A stretch of DNA of 64,000 nucleotides from an uncultured Bacteroidota bacterium (GCA_902560065.1 CACEKG010000003.1:1-64000), one strand, 5' to 3'; positions 29,844 to 40,974 are shown, counted from the stretch's first letter. The notes: generated from the letters alone by a model not told the origin. Made by a program: numbers and translations.

Positions 29844-30728
29844 TTAAAAATTATTGTCTGTTTTTTTTGTCACCAAATAAATTCCATACAAAATAATAAA
29901 ACAGGAGATCCATTGAAACTTGGAAAAAATTTCTCCATCTAAAACACCCCAACCTATTCCAACTATTGGCAGTAAATAAGTAACCGAAACAGAAAATACA
30001 GGGGAGGAAATTGAAATTAATTTATTGAACATAACATTAGCTAGTGCAGAACCAATTAATGCTAACACTAAAATATAACCTATTGACTCAAGTATTAGTT
30101 GTGATTCATAAAAATTATTATAAGGAAAATCTGAAAAACAAAAAATTATAATCCCAAAAGGTAAAACTGAAATGAAATTTCCTAAAGCTATAGCAAAAAC
30201 TGAAACTCCTTTTAATTTATATTTAACTAAATTGGCATTAATTGCATAACAAACTGTTGCTAGAATAATTAATAATGAATAAATTCCTCCATAATCTGAA
30301 TTAATAGAAATTTCATTTGAAACTAAAAACATAGTAGCAATAAATCCAATAAATACTCCAATAATTTTATTTTGATTAAATCTTTTTGCGAAAATAAAAT
30401 ACCCAAAAATGATAGTAAATAATGGAGTCATCGCACTTAATACAGCTGCTACTGAACTATTAATTATTGTTTGTGAAAATGAAAACAAATAAACTGGAAA
30501 AAAATTTCCAATAAATCCCGTTAAAATAATCCATTTCCATTTATCATTTGGTATTAGTTTTAATGTTTTAAAACCAAAAATTGAAAGAAAAAATGCACTA
30601 AATATTACTCTTAAAGATGCTAATTGAATTGGGGTCAAACCCAATAATCCTTTTTTAATAAGTATAAATGCACTTCCATAAATAAATGAAAGTAAAATCA
30701 AATAGGTCCATTTTTCAAAAATTTTCAT
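29844..30728 (-). CDS. DMT/EamA family transporter
   Basis: About 10 TM segments, LASLRVIFSAFFLS, AAVLSAMTPLFTIIFG, AVTYLLPIVGIGWG-like repeats. Confidence 0.85.
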   Translation of the reverse strand: MKIFEKWTYLILLSFIYGSAFILIKKGLLGLTPIQLASLRVIFSAFFLSIFGFKTLKLIPNDKWKWIILTGFIGNFFPVYLFSFSQTIINSSVAAVLSAMTPLFTIIFGYFIFAKRFNQNKIIGVFIGFIATMFLVSNEISINSDYGGIYSLLIILATVCYAINANLVKYKLKGVSVFAIALGNFISVLPFGIIIFCFSDFPYNNFYESQLILESIGYILVLALIGSALANVMFNKLISISSPVFSVSVTYLLPIVGIGWGVLDGEIFSKFQWISCFIILYGIYLVTKKTDNNF

Positions 30729-30740
30729 TAAATGATCAAA

Positions 30741-31292
30741 TTATTTCCACTTTAAACTATTAAATAAATGAGAAATGTCTTTTTCAATATACTTAATAGC
30801 AGGGTATAGAGAATCATAATTTGGTTTAGAATAGAAGTATAGTGATCCTACCAAAAAATTACTGGAACTATCCGTTAAAAAAAATTGAAACTGAGAAGCA
30901 GCATTTCCTATAACCGAAAAAAGAGTTCCATAAACTTTTTCATTTTTATTTATAAAAATTCTTTCTGGAATTTCAATTGCTTTTACAATGTGTTTATATG
31001 GTAATTTATATGCATCATTTAAAAGAGAGTCTAAATTTTTATTAACCTTATAATAGTTTAAATAAATTGTAGCCTTCATTTTAGAATATGAAACCTTATA
31101 ACTTGAATTTGAAATTTCTTCAAATTTTGCCATGCTATTAAATTCAAAACTAAAAGGAAGCTTTTTATTTAAAAATTCATTATAATTTGATTTTGGATAA
31201 TTTAAAGCAAGATAACCTTTGGGTTTAGGTAGATTTATTGTGTCACATGAAAAAGATAATAACATAAATAGAATTATTTTAAAAAATCTCAT
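30741..31292 (-). CDS. gldD: Gliding motility lipoprotein GldD
   Basis: Lipobox LLSFSCD, PKPKGYLALNYPKSNY, synteny with ssb and mutY. Confidence 0.75.
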   Translation of the reverse strand: MRFFKIILFMLLSFSCDTINLPKPKGYLALNYPKSNYNEFLNKKLPFSFEFNSMAKFEEISNSSYKVSYSKMKATIYLNYYKVNKNLDSLLNDAYKLPYKHIVKAIEIPERIFINKNEKVYGTLFSVIGNAASQFQFFLTDSSSNFLVGSLYFYSKPNYDSLYPAIKYIEKDISHLFNSLKWK

Positions 31293-31371
31293 TTTAATAT
31301 TTTAAATTTAACTCTCTTTATCCTTATTTAAATTATTTAATATATTGTAATATCAAGTATGTTGGAATTAA

Positions 31372-31794
31372 TTAAAAAGGAAGGTCTTGATTATTAATAT
31401 CTGAATCATTGACTTCATTAGATTCGTTTTCTGAACTGTTTAATTGCTTATCTTCATTTTTATTATTTAAAAATGTAAAAACATCTGTGTTTATTTCAGT
31501 CATATATCTTTCTTTTCCTGAATCATCTGTCCATTTTCTAGATTTTATTTTCCCTTCTATGTAAACTTTATCTCCTTTACTTAAATATTTTTGACATAAT
31601 TCTGCTGCTTTATTTCTGACAACAATATTATGCCACTCTGTTGATGAAATTTTTTCTCCAGTAGATTTATTAGTATAACTCTCATTTGTTGCTAAAGGGA
31701 ATCTGCCTATACAACCACCTCCTTCAAAATGATGCATTTTAACTTCATCTCCTAAATGTCCAATTAACATAACCTTATTTAAAGTACCACTCAT
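31372..31794 (-). CDS. ssb: Single-stranded DNA-binding protein
   Basis: NKVMLIGHLGDEVKM, TEWHNIVVRNKAAELCQKYLSKGDKVYIEGKIKSRKW, C-terminal DLPF. Confidence 0.92.
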   Translation of the reverse strand: MSGTLNKVMLIGHLGDEVKMHHFEGGGCIGRFPLATNESYTNKSTGEKISSTEWHNIVVRNKAAELCQKYLSKGDKVYIEGKIKSRKWTDDSGKERYMTEINTDVFTFLNNKNEDKQLNSSENESNEVNDSDINNQDLPF

Positions 31795-31822
31795 ATAATT
31801 TAATTTTTCTAAAGTTAGAAAA

Positions 31823-32872
31823 TCAACTCTTTAAGTTAAAAAAATTATTAATAAAGTTATCAAGAACAATCGGCATTGGATATTTTTTTAATTTGTTATA
31901 ATTAGATTTATTCAAAACTCTTTTGTCCAAATTAATCAACCAAAATGTTACTAATAATTCTTGATGACTTAATATACTTTTAATAGGTTTTAAATTCCAC
32001 TTTCTAATATTAGTATTAACTAATTTATAATATTTCGAGGCAATTTTTTCAACTTTTTTTATTGAAATATTTTCTTTTTTGGTCTCAAATAAAGGAAATT
32101 GATAAAGGTTTTTCCATATATCATTTTTGGTTCTTTTTTCAAGAATTATTTCATCATTTTCTTTAATAATTATTAAATAATTTAAAAATCTATTTATTTT
32201 TTTTCTGCTATTTTTTTTTCGAACAGGAAAATCATAAATCTTATTTAAATTGAATGCGTAACAATTTTTTTTAAAAATACATTTTTGGCAATATGGATTT
32301 CTTGGTTTGCAAATTTCAGAACCAAATTCCATTAAAGCTTGATTATAATCTCCAGGATTTTGTTTACACATTAATTTATAGCTCTTATTTTTAAAATATT
32401 TTAAAGATTTAGAATTATCAATTGATTTTTTTATCCCAAAATACCTTGAAAAAAATCTAAATATATTTCCATCTATTGCAGCTAATTGAAGATCAAAAGC
32501 CATAGAACCTATTGCGCTTGCAGTATAATCTCCTATACCTTTTAATTTTATTAATTCATCATAACTTGAAGGAAAAATACCCTTATACTTTTTTAATATT
32601 AATTTTGATGTAAAATGAAGGTTTCTTGCTCTGCCATAATAACCTAATCCTTGCCATAGTTTTAATACATTTTCTTCTTTTGTTTCTGCTAATGATTTTA
32701 GTTTTGGATATTGACTTATAAATTTTTTATAATATGGAATACCCTGTTTTATTTTAGTCTGTTGAAGTATCACTTCTGATATCCATATATAATATGGGTT
32801 TTTGGTCTTTCTCCATGGCAGATTTCTTTTATTCTGATAATACCAGCTCATAAGTTTTTCTGTCCAATTCAA
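31823..32872 (-). CDS. mutY: A/G-specific adenine glycosylase
   Basis: LPWRKTKNPYYIWISEVILQQTK, LKGIGDYTASAIGS, FeS cluster C-X6-C-X2-C-X5-C (CKPRNPYCQKCIFKKNC). Confidence 0.93.
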   Translation of the reverse strand: MNWTEKLMSWYYQNKRNLPWRKTKNPYYIWISEVILQQTKIKQGIPYYKKFISQYPKLKSLAETKEENVLKLWQGLGYYGRARNLHFTSKLILKKYKGIFPSSYDELIKLKGIGDYTASAIGSMAFDLQLAAIDGNIFRFFSRYFGIKKSIDNSKSLKYFKNKSYKLMCKQNPGDYNQALMEFGSEICKPRNPYCQKCIFKKNCYAFNLNKIYDFPVRKKNSRKKINRFLNYLIIIKENDEIILEKRTKNDIWKNLYQFPLFETKKENISIKKVEKIASKYYKLVNTNIRKWNLKPIKSILSHQELLVTFWLINLDKRVLNKSNYNKLKKYPMPIVLDNFINNFFNLKS

Positions 32873-32945
32873 TTAAATACAATAATTTTTTCTAAAATAA
32901 CAGATTCATATTAAATTAAGATAAAGAAATTTAATTTTTAATTTA

Positions 32946-32953
32946 TATATTTG
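32946..32953 (+). promoter_or_regulatory. Putative -7 box (TATATTTG) of the HU gene
   Basis: TATATTTGCG matches the Bacteroidetes TAnnTTTG box, about 37 nt upstream of the HU ATG. Confidence 0.5.
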
Positions 32954-32989
32954 CGAGCCTGATTTAATTAAAGGCAAAAAAAAAATTTT

Positions 32990-33280
32990 ATGACAAAAGC
33001 CGATCTTGTATCAAATATCTCTGACCAGCTTGGAATAGACAAAGCAGATGTTCAAGCAACTATTGAAAACTTTATGAAAGAAATTAAAGTTTCTTTAGAA
33101 AAAGGTGAAAATGTTTATTTAAGAGGTTTTGGAAGTTTTGTAATTAAAAAAAGAGCGGAAAAAACTGGCAGAAATATTTCTAAAAATACTGCGGTTAAAA
33201 TCCCTGCCCAAAATATACCTTCATTTAAGCCTGCTAAAATATTTATGAGAGGAGTTAAATCTAAAATGCCTATATCTTAA
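32990..33280 (+). CDS. hup: HU family DNA-binding protein
   Basis: MTKADLVSNISDQLGIDKADVQATIENFMKEIK, VYLRGFGSFVIKKRAEKTGRN. Confidence 0.92.
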   Translation: MTKADLVSNISDQLGIDKADVQATIENFMKEIKVSLEKGENVYLRGFGSFVIKKRAEKTGRNISKNTAVKIPAQNIPSFKPAKIFMRGVKSKMPIS

Positions 33281-33309
33281 AAAAAACTATATTAATTCAA
33301 TATTATAAT

Positions 33310-33399
33310 ATGCCAAGTGGTAAAAAAAGAAAAAGGCACAAAGTAGCTACTCATAAACGTAAAAAAAGAAGAAGAGCCAATCGTCATAAGAAAAAATAG
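33310..33399 (+). CDS. AURKAIP1/COX24-like small basic (ribosome-associated) protein
   Basis: 29-aa ORF MPSGKKRKRHKVATHKRKKRRRANRHKKK between HU and rng; missed by the ORF track because of length. Confidence 0.75.
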   Translation: MPSGKKRKRHKVATHKRKKRRRANRHKKK

Positions 33400-33532
33400 T
33401 GTTGTCAATACACTAAGTTTTATGTTCTTTGAAATAATAATTAATTAATTGACAAATTAATTATAAAAGCATATTCCTGAAAACATAGTTTAATCAGTTG
33501 AAAATATTTTTTTCAACATAAAATATAATAGA

Positions 33533-35086
33533 GTGAATAAAGAAATGATAATTCGGTCAAATTCCTCTGCTGTCGATTTTGCACTTCTAAAAGGTGGAAA
33601 ATTAATTGAGTTAAATAAGGAAATTGAAGATAATAAGTTTTCAGTAGGTGATATTTTTATTGCTAAAATAAGAAAATCAGTTTCTGGACTTAATGCATCA
33701 TTTATTAATGTAGGTCATCAAAAAGATGGGTTTTTACATTATCATGATTTAGGACCAAAAGTTCTTTCCTTAATAAAATATGTTAAACTTGTAAGTACTG
33801 GCAAATTCAATAACTATTTGTTAAAAAATTTTCGTTATGAAAATGAAATAGAAAAAAATGGCAAAATAGAAGAACTTTTAAAACCTAAACAATCAATTTT
33901 AGTTCAAATAGTCAAAGAACCCATTTCAACAAAAGGGCCAAGACTAAGTTCAGAGATTTCCTTAGCAGGAAGATTTATGGTTCTTATCCCTTTTTCTAAT
34001 CGTGTTTCAATATCTCAAAAAATAGAAGATATTAGTGAAAAAAAGAGACTAAAAAAACTAGTTTTAAGTATTAGACCAAAAGGATTTGGAATTATAATAA
34101 GAACTGTAGCTAAAAATCAAAAAGTAGCTTCATTAGATTCAGATTTACAAAATTTATTAGAAAGATGGAAAAATTTGTCAAAAAAATTAAAAGAAATAGA
34201 CAATTTTCCGTCAAAAATATTAAGTGAAATAAATAGATCCTCATCAATTTTGAGAGATATCTTTGATGATTCCTTTTCTGGAATTCATGTTGATGATGAA
34301 AATTTAAAAATTGAAATAGAAGACTACTTAAAAACAATTGATCCAAAGAAGACTTCTATAGTTAAATACTACAACAATCATTTGCCAATTTTTGAAAATT
34401 TTGGAATAGAAAAGCAGATAAAATCTTCTTTTGGTAAAACTGTTTCAATGCAAAAAGGAGCATATTTAGTTATTGAACATACAGAAGCATTACATGTAAT
34501 TGATGTAAATAGCGGAAATAGATCTTCGAAATTAAAAACACAAGAAGATACAGCTATGGAAGTTAACTTAATTGCATCAGCGGAAATTGCAAGACAATTA
34601 AGACTTAGAGATATGGGGGGAATTATAGTTGTTGATTTTATTGATTTAAACTCAAATGAAAATAGAAAAAAACTTTTTGATCATTTAAAAAATGAAATGA
34701 GTTCAGATCGAACAAAACATAAAATATTACCTCCAAGTCGTTTTGGTTTAATTCAAATTACTCGTCAAAGAGTTCGTCCTGTTCTTAAGATTAAGACTAA
34801 AGAAAAAAATCCTAATGAAAATGATGAAGTTGAAGCTCCTATAGTATTAATTGATAAAATCAAAGCAGAGCTTAGTAAAATTACTATGAATAGAAGGCTA
34901 AAAGCAGAAAGTGTGTATTTACACCTTCATCCTTTTGTAGCTGCCTATATTTTAGAAGGCTATCCATCAGTTCGTCTAAAATGGTACTTTAAATTTAAAA
35001 AGTGGATAAATATAGTCCCACGACATGCATACAAATATTTAGAGTTTAAATTCCTTGATAAGAATAGGAAAAGACTTATCTATTAA
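33533..35086 (+). CDS. rng: Ribonuclease E/G family protein
   Basis: S1-like N-terminus (GDIFIAKIRKSVSGLNASFINVGHQKDGFLHYHD), HVIDVNSGNRSS, GGIIVVDFIDL, FGLIQITRQRVRP; GTG start. Confidence 0.92.
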   Translation: MNKEMIIRSNSSAVDFALLKGGKLIELNKEIEDNKFSVGDIFIAKIRKSVSGLNASFINVGHQKDGFLHYHDLGPKVLSLIKYVKLVSTGKFNNYLLKNFRYENEIEKNGKIEELLKPKQSILVQIVKEPISTKGPRLSSEISLAGRFMVLIPFSNRVSISQKIEDISEKKRLKKLVLSIRPKGFGIIIRTVAKNQKVASLDSDLQNLLERWKNLSKKLKEIDNFPSKILSEINRSSSILRDIFDDSFSGIHVDDENLKIEIEDYLKTIDPKKTSIVKYYNNHLPIFENFGIEKQIKSSFGKTVSMQKGAYLVIEHTEALHVIDVNSGNRSSKLKTQEDTAMEVNLIASAEIARQLRLRDMGGIIVVDFIDLNSNENRKKLFDHLKNEMSSDRTKHKILPPSRFGLIQITRQRVRPVLKIKTKEKNPNENDEVEAPIVLIDKIKAELSKITMNRRLKAESVYLHLHPFVAAYILEGYPSVRLKWYFKFKKWINIVPRHAYKYLEFKFLDKNRKRLIY

Positions 35087-35092
35087 ATTCAA

Positions 35093-35127
35093 AACTGTCA
35101 AGTAGTTTTACTTGGCAGTTTTTTTTT
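35093..35127 (+). terminator. Rho-independent terminator of rng
   Basis: AACTGTCAAGTA / TACTTGGCAGTT stem followed by a T9 tract. Confidence 0.85.
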
Positions 35128-35149
35128 AAATTTATTTAATCAAAAATTA

Positions 35150-35629
35150 ATTTTTAAACTAAAAAAAATTAAAAAATCCAATTTATTTATTGATGCTAAA
35201 TCAAAAATTAAAAATTTTTGCTCCTATCAAGAAAGGTGCCATCTCGAAGTAAAAAATAAACTTATAAAACTTAATCTTTCAAAAAACGAAATAGAAAAAA
35301 TCATTGTTTATTTAATTGAAAATAATTATTTAAATGAAAGTAGATTTGCGAAAATTTTTGCGGGCGGAAAATTTAGAATAAAAAGTTGGGGTAAAATTAG
35401 AATTGTTCGAGAGTTGAAAAATCGAAAAATATCTGATTATAATATTAAGTTAGCATTAGAAGAAATATCCCAAGATGAATATATTAAAATATTTAATTTA
35501 GTTAGCAGTAAAAAACTGGATACATTAAAAAATTTAAACCCTATAGAAAGAAAGAAAAAATTATTTACCTTTTTAATTTATAAAGGATGGGAAAAAGATA
35601 TGATATATGAAAAGTTAAATTCTTTCTAA
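35150..35629 (+). CDS. recX: RecX family regulatory protein; start uncertain (no ATG/GTG/TTG)
   Basis: The frame of ORF 35414..35629 stays open upstream: FIDAKSKIKNFCSYQERCHLEVKNKLIKLNLSKNEIEKIIVYLIENNYLNESRFAKIFAGGKFRIKSWGKIRIVREL, matching RecX; ATT at 35150 or 35168 are candidate starts. Confidence 0.75.
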   Translation: MFKLKKIKKSNLFIDAKSKIKNFCSYQERCHLEVKNKLIKLNLSKNEIEKIIVYLIENNYLNESRFAKIFAGGKFRIKSWGKIRIVRELKNRKISDYNIKLALEEISQDEYIKIFNLVSSKKLDTLKNLNPIERKKKLFTFLIYKGWEKDMIYEKLNSF

Positions 35630-35904
35630 TCGGACAATAAAATAACTTTATTATCATTCATTTCAACTGTACCAGAGGATATTTTAAAAAGTGTTGTTTC
35701 ATTACCTTCTGTGATGAATTTATCTGAATGATTTTTTTCTAATTTTATTTTACCAAAAATTTTAACGATCCCTGAGGTTAAAGTAGAAACTATAGGTGCG
35801 TGATTATTCAATAATTGGAAAGAACCCGAAGATCCTGGTAAAATTATACTCGATATTTCTCCTTCAAATAATTTTGCTTCTGGAGAAATTATTTCTAAAT
35901 ACAT
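35626..35904 (-). CDS. atpC: ATP synthase F1 epsilon subunit
   Basis: MYLEIISPEAKLFEGEISSIILPGSSGSFQLLNNHAPIVSTL. Confidence 0.92.
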   Translation of the reverse strand: MYLEIISPEAKLFEGEISSIILPGSSGSFQLLNNHAPIVSTLTSGIVKIFGKIKLEKNHSDKFITEGNETTLFKISSGTVEMNDNKVILLSD

Positions 35905-35918
35905 AATAAATTTATTTC

Positions 35919-37514
<1,596 letters not shown>

Positions 37515-37548
37515 TTATTTTTTTTTTACTAAATATTTAACAAAAAAA

Positions 37549-38670
37549 TTAATATTTATTCAAAGTAGCTAATTTGTCCAAATGAAAATTATAATCTCCA
37601 AATAATTGTTGTAATACTCTTGCTCTTTTCATGTAAAATCCAATGTCAGCATCATCAGTAACCCCGATACCTCCGTGCATTTGAATTGCTTCGTTTGTAA
37701 CAAGCTTTATAGTCTTTCCTAGTTTCGCCTTAGCTAAATGAGAATATTTATACCTCTCTTTATCACCATAATCTATAGATTGTAAAGATTTTATTACTAT
37801 AGATTTACACAATTGTATTTCTGAAAACATTTTTGAAGCCCTATGTTGAAGAGCTTGGTATGATCCAATTGGAACACCAAATTGTTGTCTTTCCTTTAAA
37901 TAACTAACAGTAATATCAAAAGACTCTACAATTATACCTAACATTTCAGAGGCAATCCCAGAATAAGCAATTGCTAATATATCTTTTAATAATTCTTTAC
38001 CATTAATTTTAATATTCATTCTATTTTCCTTTGGAACTATGACATCATTGAATTTTATATCAGAATAAGTTCCTGAATCTAATAATATATTATTTTTAAT
38101 TTCAATTCCTTTTTGTTCTCTATTAATTATAAAAAACCCTATTTCACCCTCAGCAATTTCAGTTACTAATATAATTTCATTAGATGTACTTCCATCAATA
38201 ACAAAAGTCTTCAATCCATTTATTATATAATTACCGCCTTCTAATTTTGCTCTAGTTCTAAAATCATATGGTTTATGATAGGAGTTTTCTTCAATAGCAA
38301 GAGTCATTGTTTTTGTTCCATTCATGATTAGAGGAAATTCCCTTGCTTTTAAAACTTCATTATCACAAAGATTGATTACTGAAGATGATAAAAGACATGA
38401 GGATATAAGAGGAGATTTACATAGATTTTTTCCAGTTTCTTCTAGTATTTGTCCCAGACCTACATATCCAAAATTTAAACCATTAAAATTTTCAGGAATA
38501 ATAAGTGCTGTCCAACCCATCTCAACCATTTCATTCCATAAAGATTTATCATATGGAATATAATTTTGATCTCTTAAATCTCTTAAACTATTTACTGGTG
38601 ATTTTATTTTTAATAATTCTGCTGCAGATTCCTTCAGCATTTTTTGTTCTTCTGATATTATAAGTGCCAT
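37549..38670 (-). CDS. Acyl-CoA dehydrogenase, small-subunit-like (no catalytic Glu seen)
   Basis: ACAD fold motifs (MGWTALIIPENFNGL, QFGVPIGSYQALQHR, AIQMHGGIGVTDD); C-terminus RVLQQLFGDYNFH replaces the YEGT.EIQ motif. Confidence 0.85.
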   Translation of the reverse strand: MALIISEEQKMLKESAAELLKIKSPVNSLRDLRDQNYIPYDKSLWNEMVEMGWTALIIPENFNGLNFGYVGLGQILEETGKNLCKSPLISSCLLSSSVINLCDNEVLKAREFPLIMNGTKTMTLAIEENSYHKPYDFRTRAKLEGGNYIINGLKTFVIDGSTSNEIILVTEIAEGEIGFFIINREQKGIEIKNNILLDSGTYSDIKFNDVIVPKENRMNIKINGKELLKDILAIAYSGIASEMLGIIVESFDITVSYLKERQQFGVPIGSYQALQHRASKMFSEIQLCKSIVIKSLQSIDYGDKERYKYSHLAKAKLGKTIKLVTNEAIQMHGGIGVTDDADIGFYMKRARVLQQLFGDYNFHLDKLATLNKY

Positions 38671-38682
38671 TATTAATAGTTT

Positions 38683-39876
38683 TTAACTTGGTAAACCCAA
38701 AATTCTTTTTGAAATAATGTTTAATTGAATTTCAGAAGTTCCTCCTTCAATTGAATTCCCTTTTGATCTACAAAACTTTCTTGCCAAATTACCGTCTGAT
38801 TTATAATTTTTTTCAAAAACTAATCCATCAGATCCTGATAATGCTAATATTAATTCTTCTCTAGACATATTAAGCTCCGTAGCATAATATTTAAAAAAAG
38901 AAGATAATGCGCCAGAATTATTTCCTGTTTTTGCCTCATCAGTAACTCTTTGAATAGTTAAGTCAAAAATTTCTTCATCCATTTCAAAATTTGAAATTTC
39001 GTTTCTCAAAATTCCATCAACTAATTTTCCTTTTATTAAAGGTAAGTTCTCCAATGCTATTTGATGTAATTTTTTCTTAATATCCGTTTCTCCAATTCCT
39101 CCTATCATTTGCCTTTCGTGAGTCAAGAGGTATTTTGCGATAGTCCATCCTTCATTTAGTTTTCCAACTAAATTTTCTTTTGGGACATTAACTGAATCAA
39201 AAAATGTTTCACAAAAAGGTGACTTGCCACTAATTAATTTAATTGGTCTTGTACTGACTCCATCATAAGTCATATCTATGAGGAGAAAACTTATTCCATT
39301 ATGTTTTGATGATTCAAAATCAGTTCTAACCAAACAAAATATATAATCAGATTTATCAGCATATGAGGTCCATACTTTAGAACCTGTAACTTCAAAATAA
39401 TCTCCTTTGTCAACTGCTTTAGTCTGAAGCCCTGCTAAATCACTTCCAGCATTAGGTTCACTATATCCCTGACACCACCATATTTTACCTTCAACGATAT
39501 CTGGCAAATATTTCATTTTTTGTTCCTCACTGGCAAACTCTAAAAGAGCAGGACCCAACATAGAAATTCCAAAACTATAGATTGGTTTTCTGCATCCTAA
39601 TCGACTCATTTCTTGAGTTAATATATTATTCTGATCCTGACTCAATCCACCTCCTCCATATTTAATATCCCAATATGGAACAATCCATTTTTTTTCTAAC
39701 ATTCTTTCAAACCATATTTTTTGATCCTCTGAACTAAACTTTGGATTTCTGCCTCCCCAATAAAAATCATTTGCAACTTTAATTGGCTTTCTCATACTCA
39801 TAGGACAGTTTTCTTCAAGCCATGCTCTGGTTTCCTTTCTAAAATCTGTTAAAGACACATCCGTTTTTGACTTCAT
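38683..39876 (-). CDS. Acyl-CoA dehydrogenase, large-subunit-like
   Basis: WWCQGYSEPNAGSDLAGL, VTGSKVWTSYA, C-terminal GNSIEGGTSEIQLNIISKRILGLP. Confidence 0.9.
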   Translation of the reverse strand: MKSKTDVSLTDFRKETRAWLEENCPMSMRKPIKVANDFYWGGRNPKFSSEDQKIWFERMLEKKWIVPYWDIKYGGGGLSQDQNNILTQEMSRLGCRKPIYSFGISMLGPALLEFASEEQKMKYLPDIVEGKIWWCQGYSEPNAGSDLAGLQTKAVDKGDYFEVTGSKVWTSYADKSDYIFCLVRTDFESSKHNGISFLLIDMTYDGVSTRPIKLISGKSPFCETFFDSVNVPKENLVGKLNEGWTIAKYLLTHERQMIGGIGETDIKKKLHQIALENLPLIKGKLVDGILRNEISNFEMDEEIFDLTIQRVTDEAKTGNNSGALSSFFKYYATELNMSREELILALSGSDGLVFEKNYKSDGNLARKFCRSKGNSIEGGTSEIQLNIISKRILGLPS

Positions 39877-39891
39877 AATTTAAAATTTTAA

Positions 39892-40974
39892 TTAAAATAA
39901 GTTATCTATGCTATTTTTATCTATTGATCTTTTTGCCATTAATCCATATATTTTTACAATCTCATTAAGATTTTTAAATCTTTCATCTGTGGTTTTTCCT
40001 AATTTATATCTATAATAAATTTGCTGAACAATTACTGCTATTTTAAACAATCCAAAAACATAATAAAAAACTATATTACTTACATCCAATTTAGATTCTT
40101 TTGAATATTTAGAAACTAATTCTCCTCTATTTAGATTTCCCTCAGCAGTGGTTAAGTTAAATTTGTTTTGCTGAATATTTTCTGGATCAGTTTTATCTAT
40201 CCAATAACCTAAAGATGTACCAAAATCCATTAAAGGGTCTCCTAATGTTGCCATTTCCCAATCTAATATAGCTAAAACATGATATTTTCCATCATCTGAT
40301 AAAACCAAATTATCATATTTAAAATCATTATGAATCAAAGATGAAAATTTATTTTCATGAATATTTCTTTCAAGCCATTTATAAACATAATTAATATGAG
40401 ATATATCAGAAGTCTTAGATGCCAAATATCTATTAATCCATCCTTTAACCTGTCTTGAAATATATCCCTTAGGCTTTCCTATATTTTCCAATCCAGCTTT
40501 TTTATAATTTAATCTATGGATTTCTGCTAATGTAAAAATGAATTCTTTTGAAAGTTTTCTCATACCTAATTTATCAGGTAATTGTTTTTTCGGGGTATTA
40601 CCTCTTAGAATAATTCCTTTTTTACGTTCCATCAAATAAAATGGAGCCCCTATAATCTTTAAATTATCAGAATAAATATATGGTTTAGGAACTTTATTAT
40701 ATATTTTTTTTAGACCATTCAATATTGTATACTCTCTATTCATATCATGACCAGATTTAATATTTGCGCCAACAGGAGGCCTTCTTAACACAAAATCTTT
40801 ATTATTAAAGTTTACTAAATATGTCAAATTTGAAAACCCTGATGGAAATTGAGATATATTAATTATCCCTTCAATTAAATTTAATTCATTTTTAAGAAAG
40901 GTTTTTAAACTATTCTCATCAAAACCTTCATTAGGTCTTATCTGTGTAGGCTGATCAAGATTGGTTAAAGCCAT
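39892..40974 (-). CDS. Aminoglycoside-phosphotransferase-like kinase, ACAD10/11 N-domain / LvaA type
   Basis: FPSGFSNLTYLV, FVLRRPPVG, SLIHNDFKYDNLVL, LAILDWEMATLGDPLMDFG. Confidence 0.85.
   Translation of the reverse strand: MALTNLDQPTQIRPNEGFDENSLKTFLKNELNLIEGIINISQFPSGFSNLTYLVNFNNKDFVLRRPPVGANIKSGHDMNREYTILNGLKKIYNKVPKPYIYSDNLKIIGAPFYLMERKKGIILRGNTPKKQLPDKLGMRKLSKEFIFTLAEIHRLNYKKAGLENIGKPKGYISRQVKGWINRYLASKTSDISHINYVYKWLERNIHENKFSSLIHNDFKYDNLVLSDDGKYHVLAILDWEMATLGDPLMDFGTSLGYWIDKTDPENIQQNKFNLTTAEGNLNRGELVSKYSKESKLDVSNIVFYYVFGLFKIAVIVQQIYYRYKLGKTTDERFKNLNEIVKIYGLMAKRSIDKNSIDNLF

Noticed and set aside
35128-35629. recX as a pseudogene or as the short 71-aa ORF 35414..35629
   Set aside because: The frame is intact across the whole RecX domain; only the start codon is non-standard
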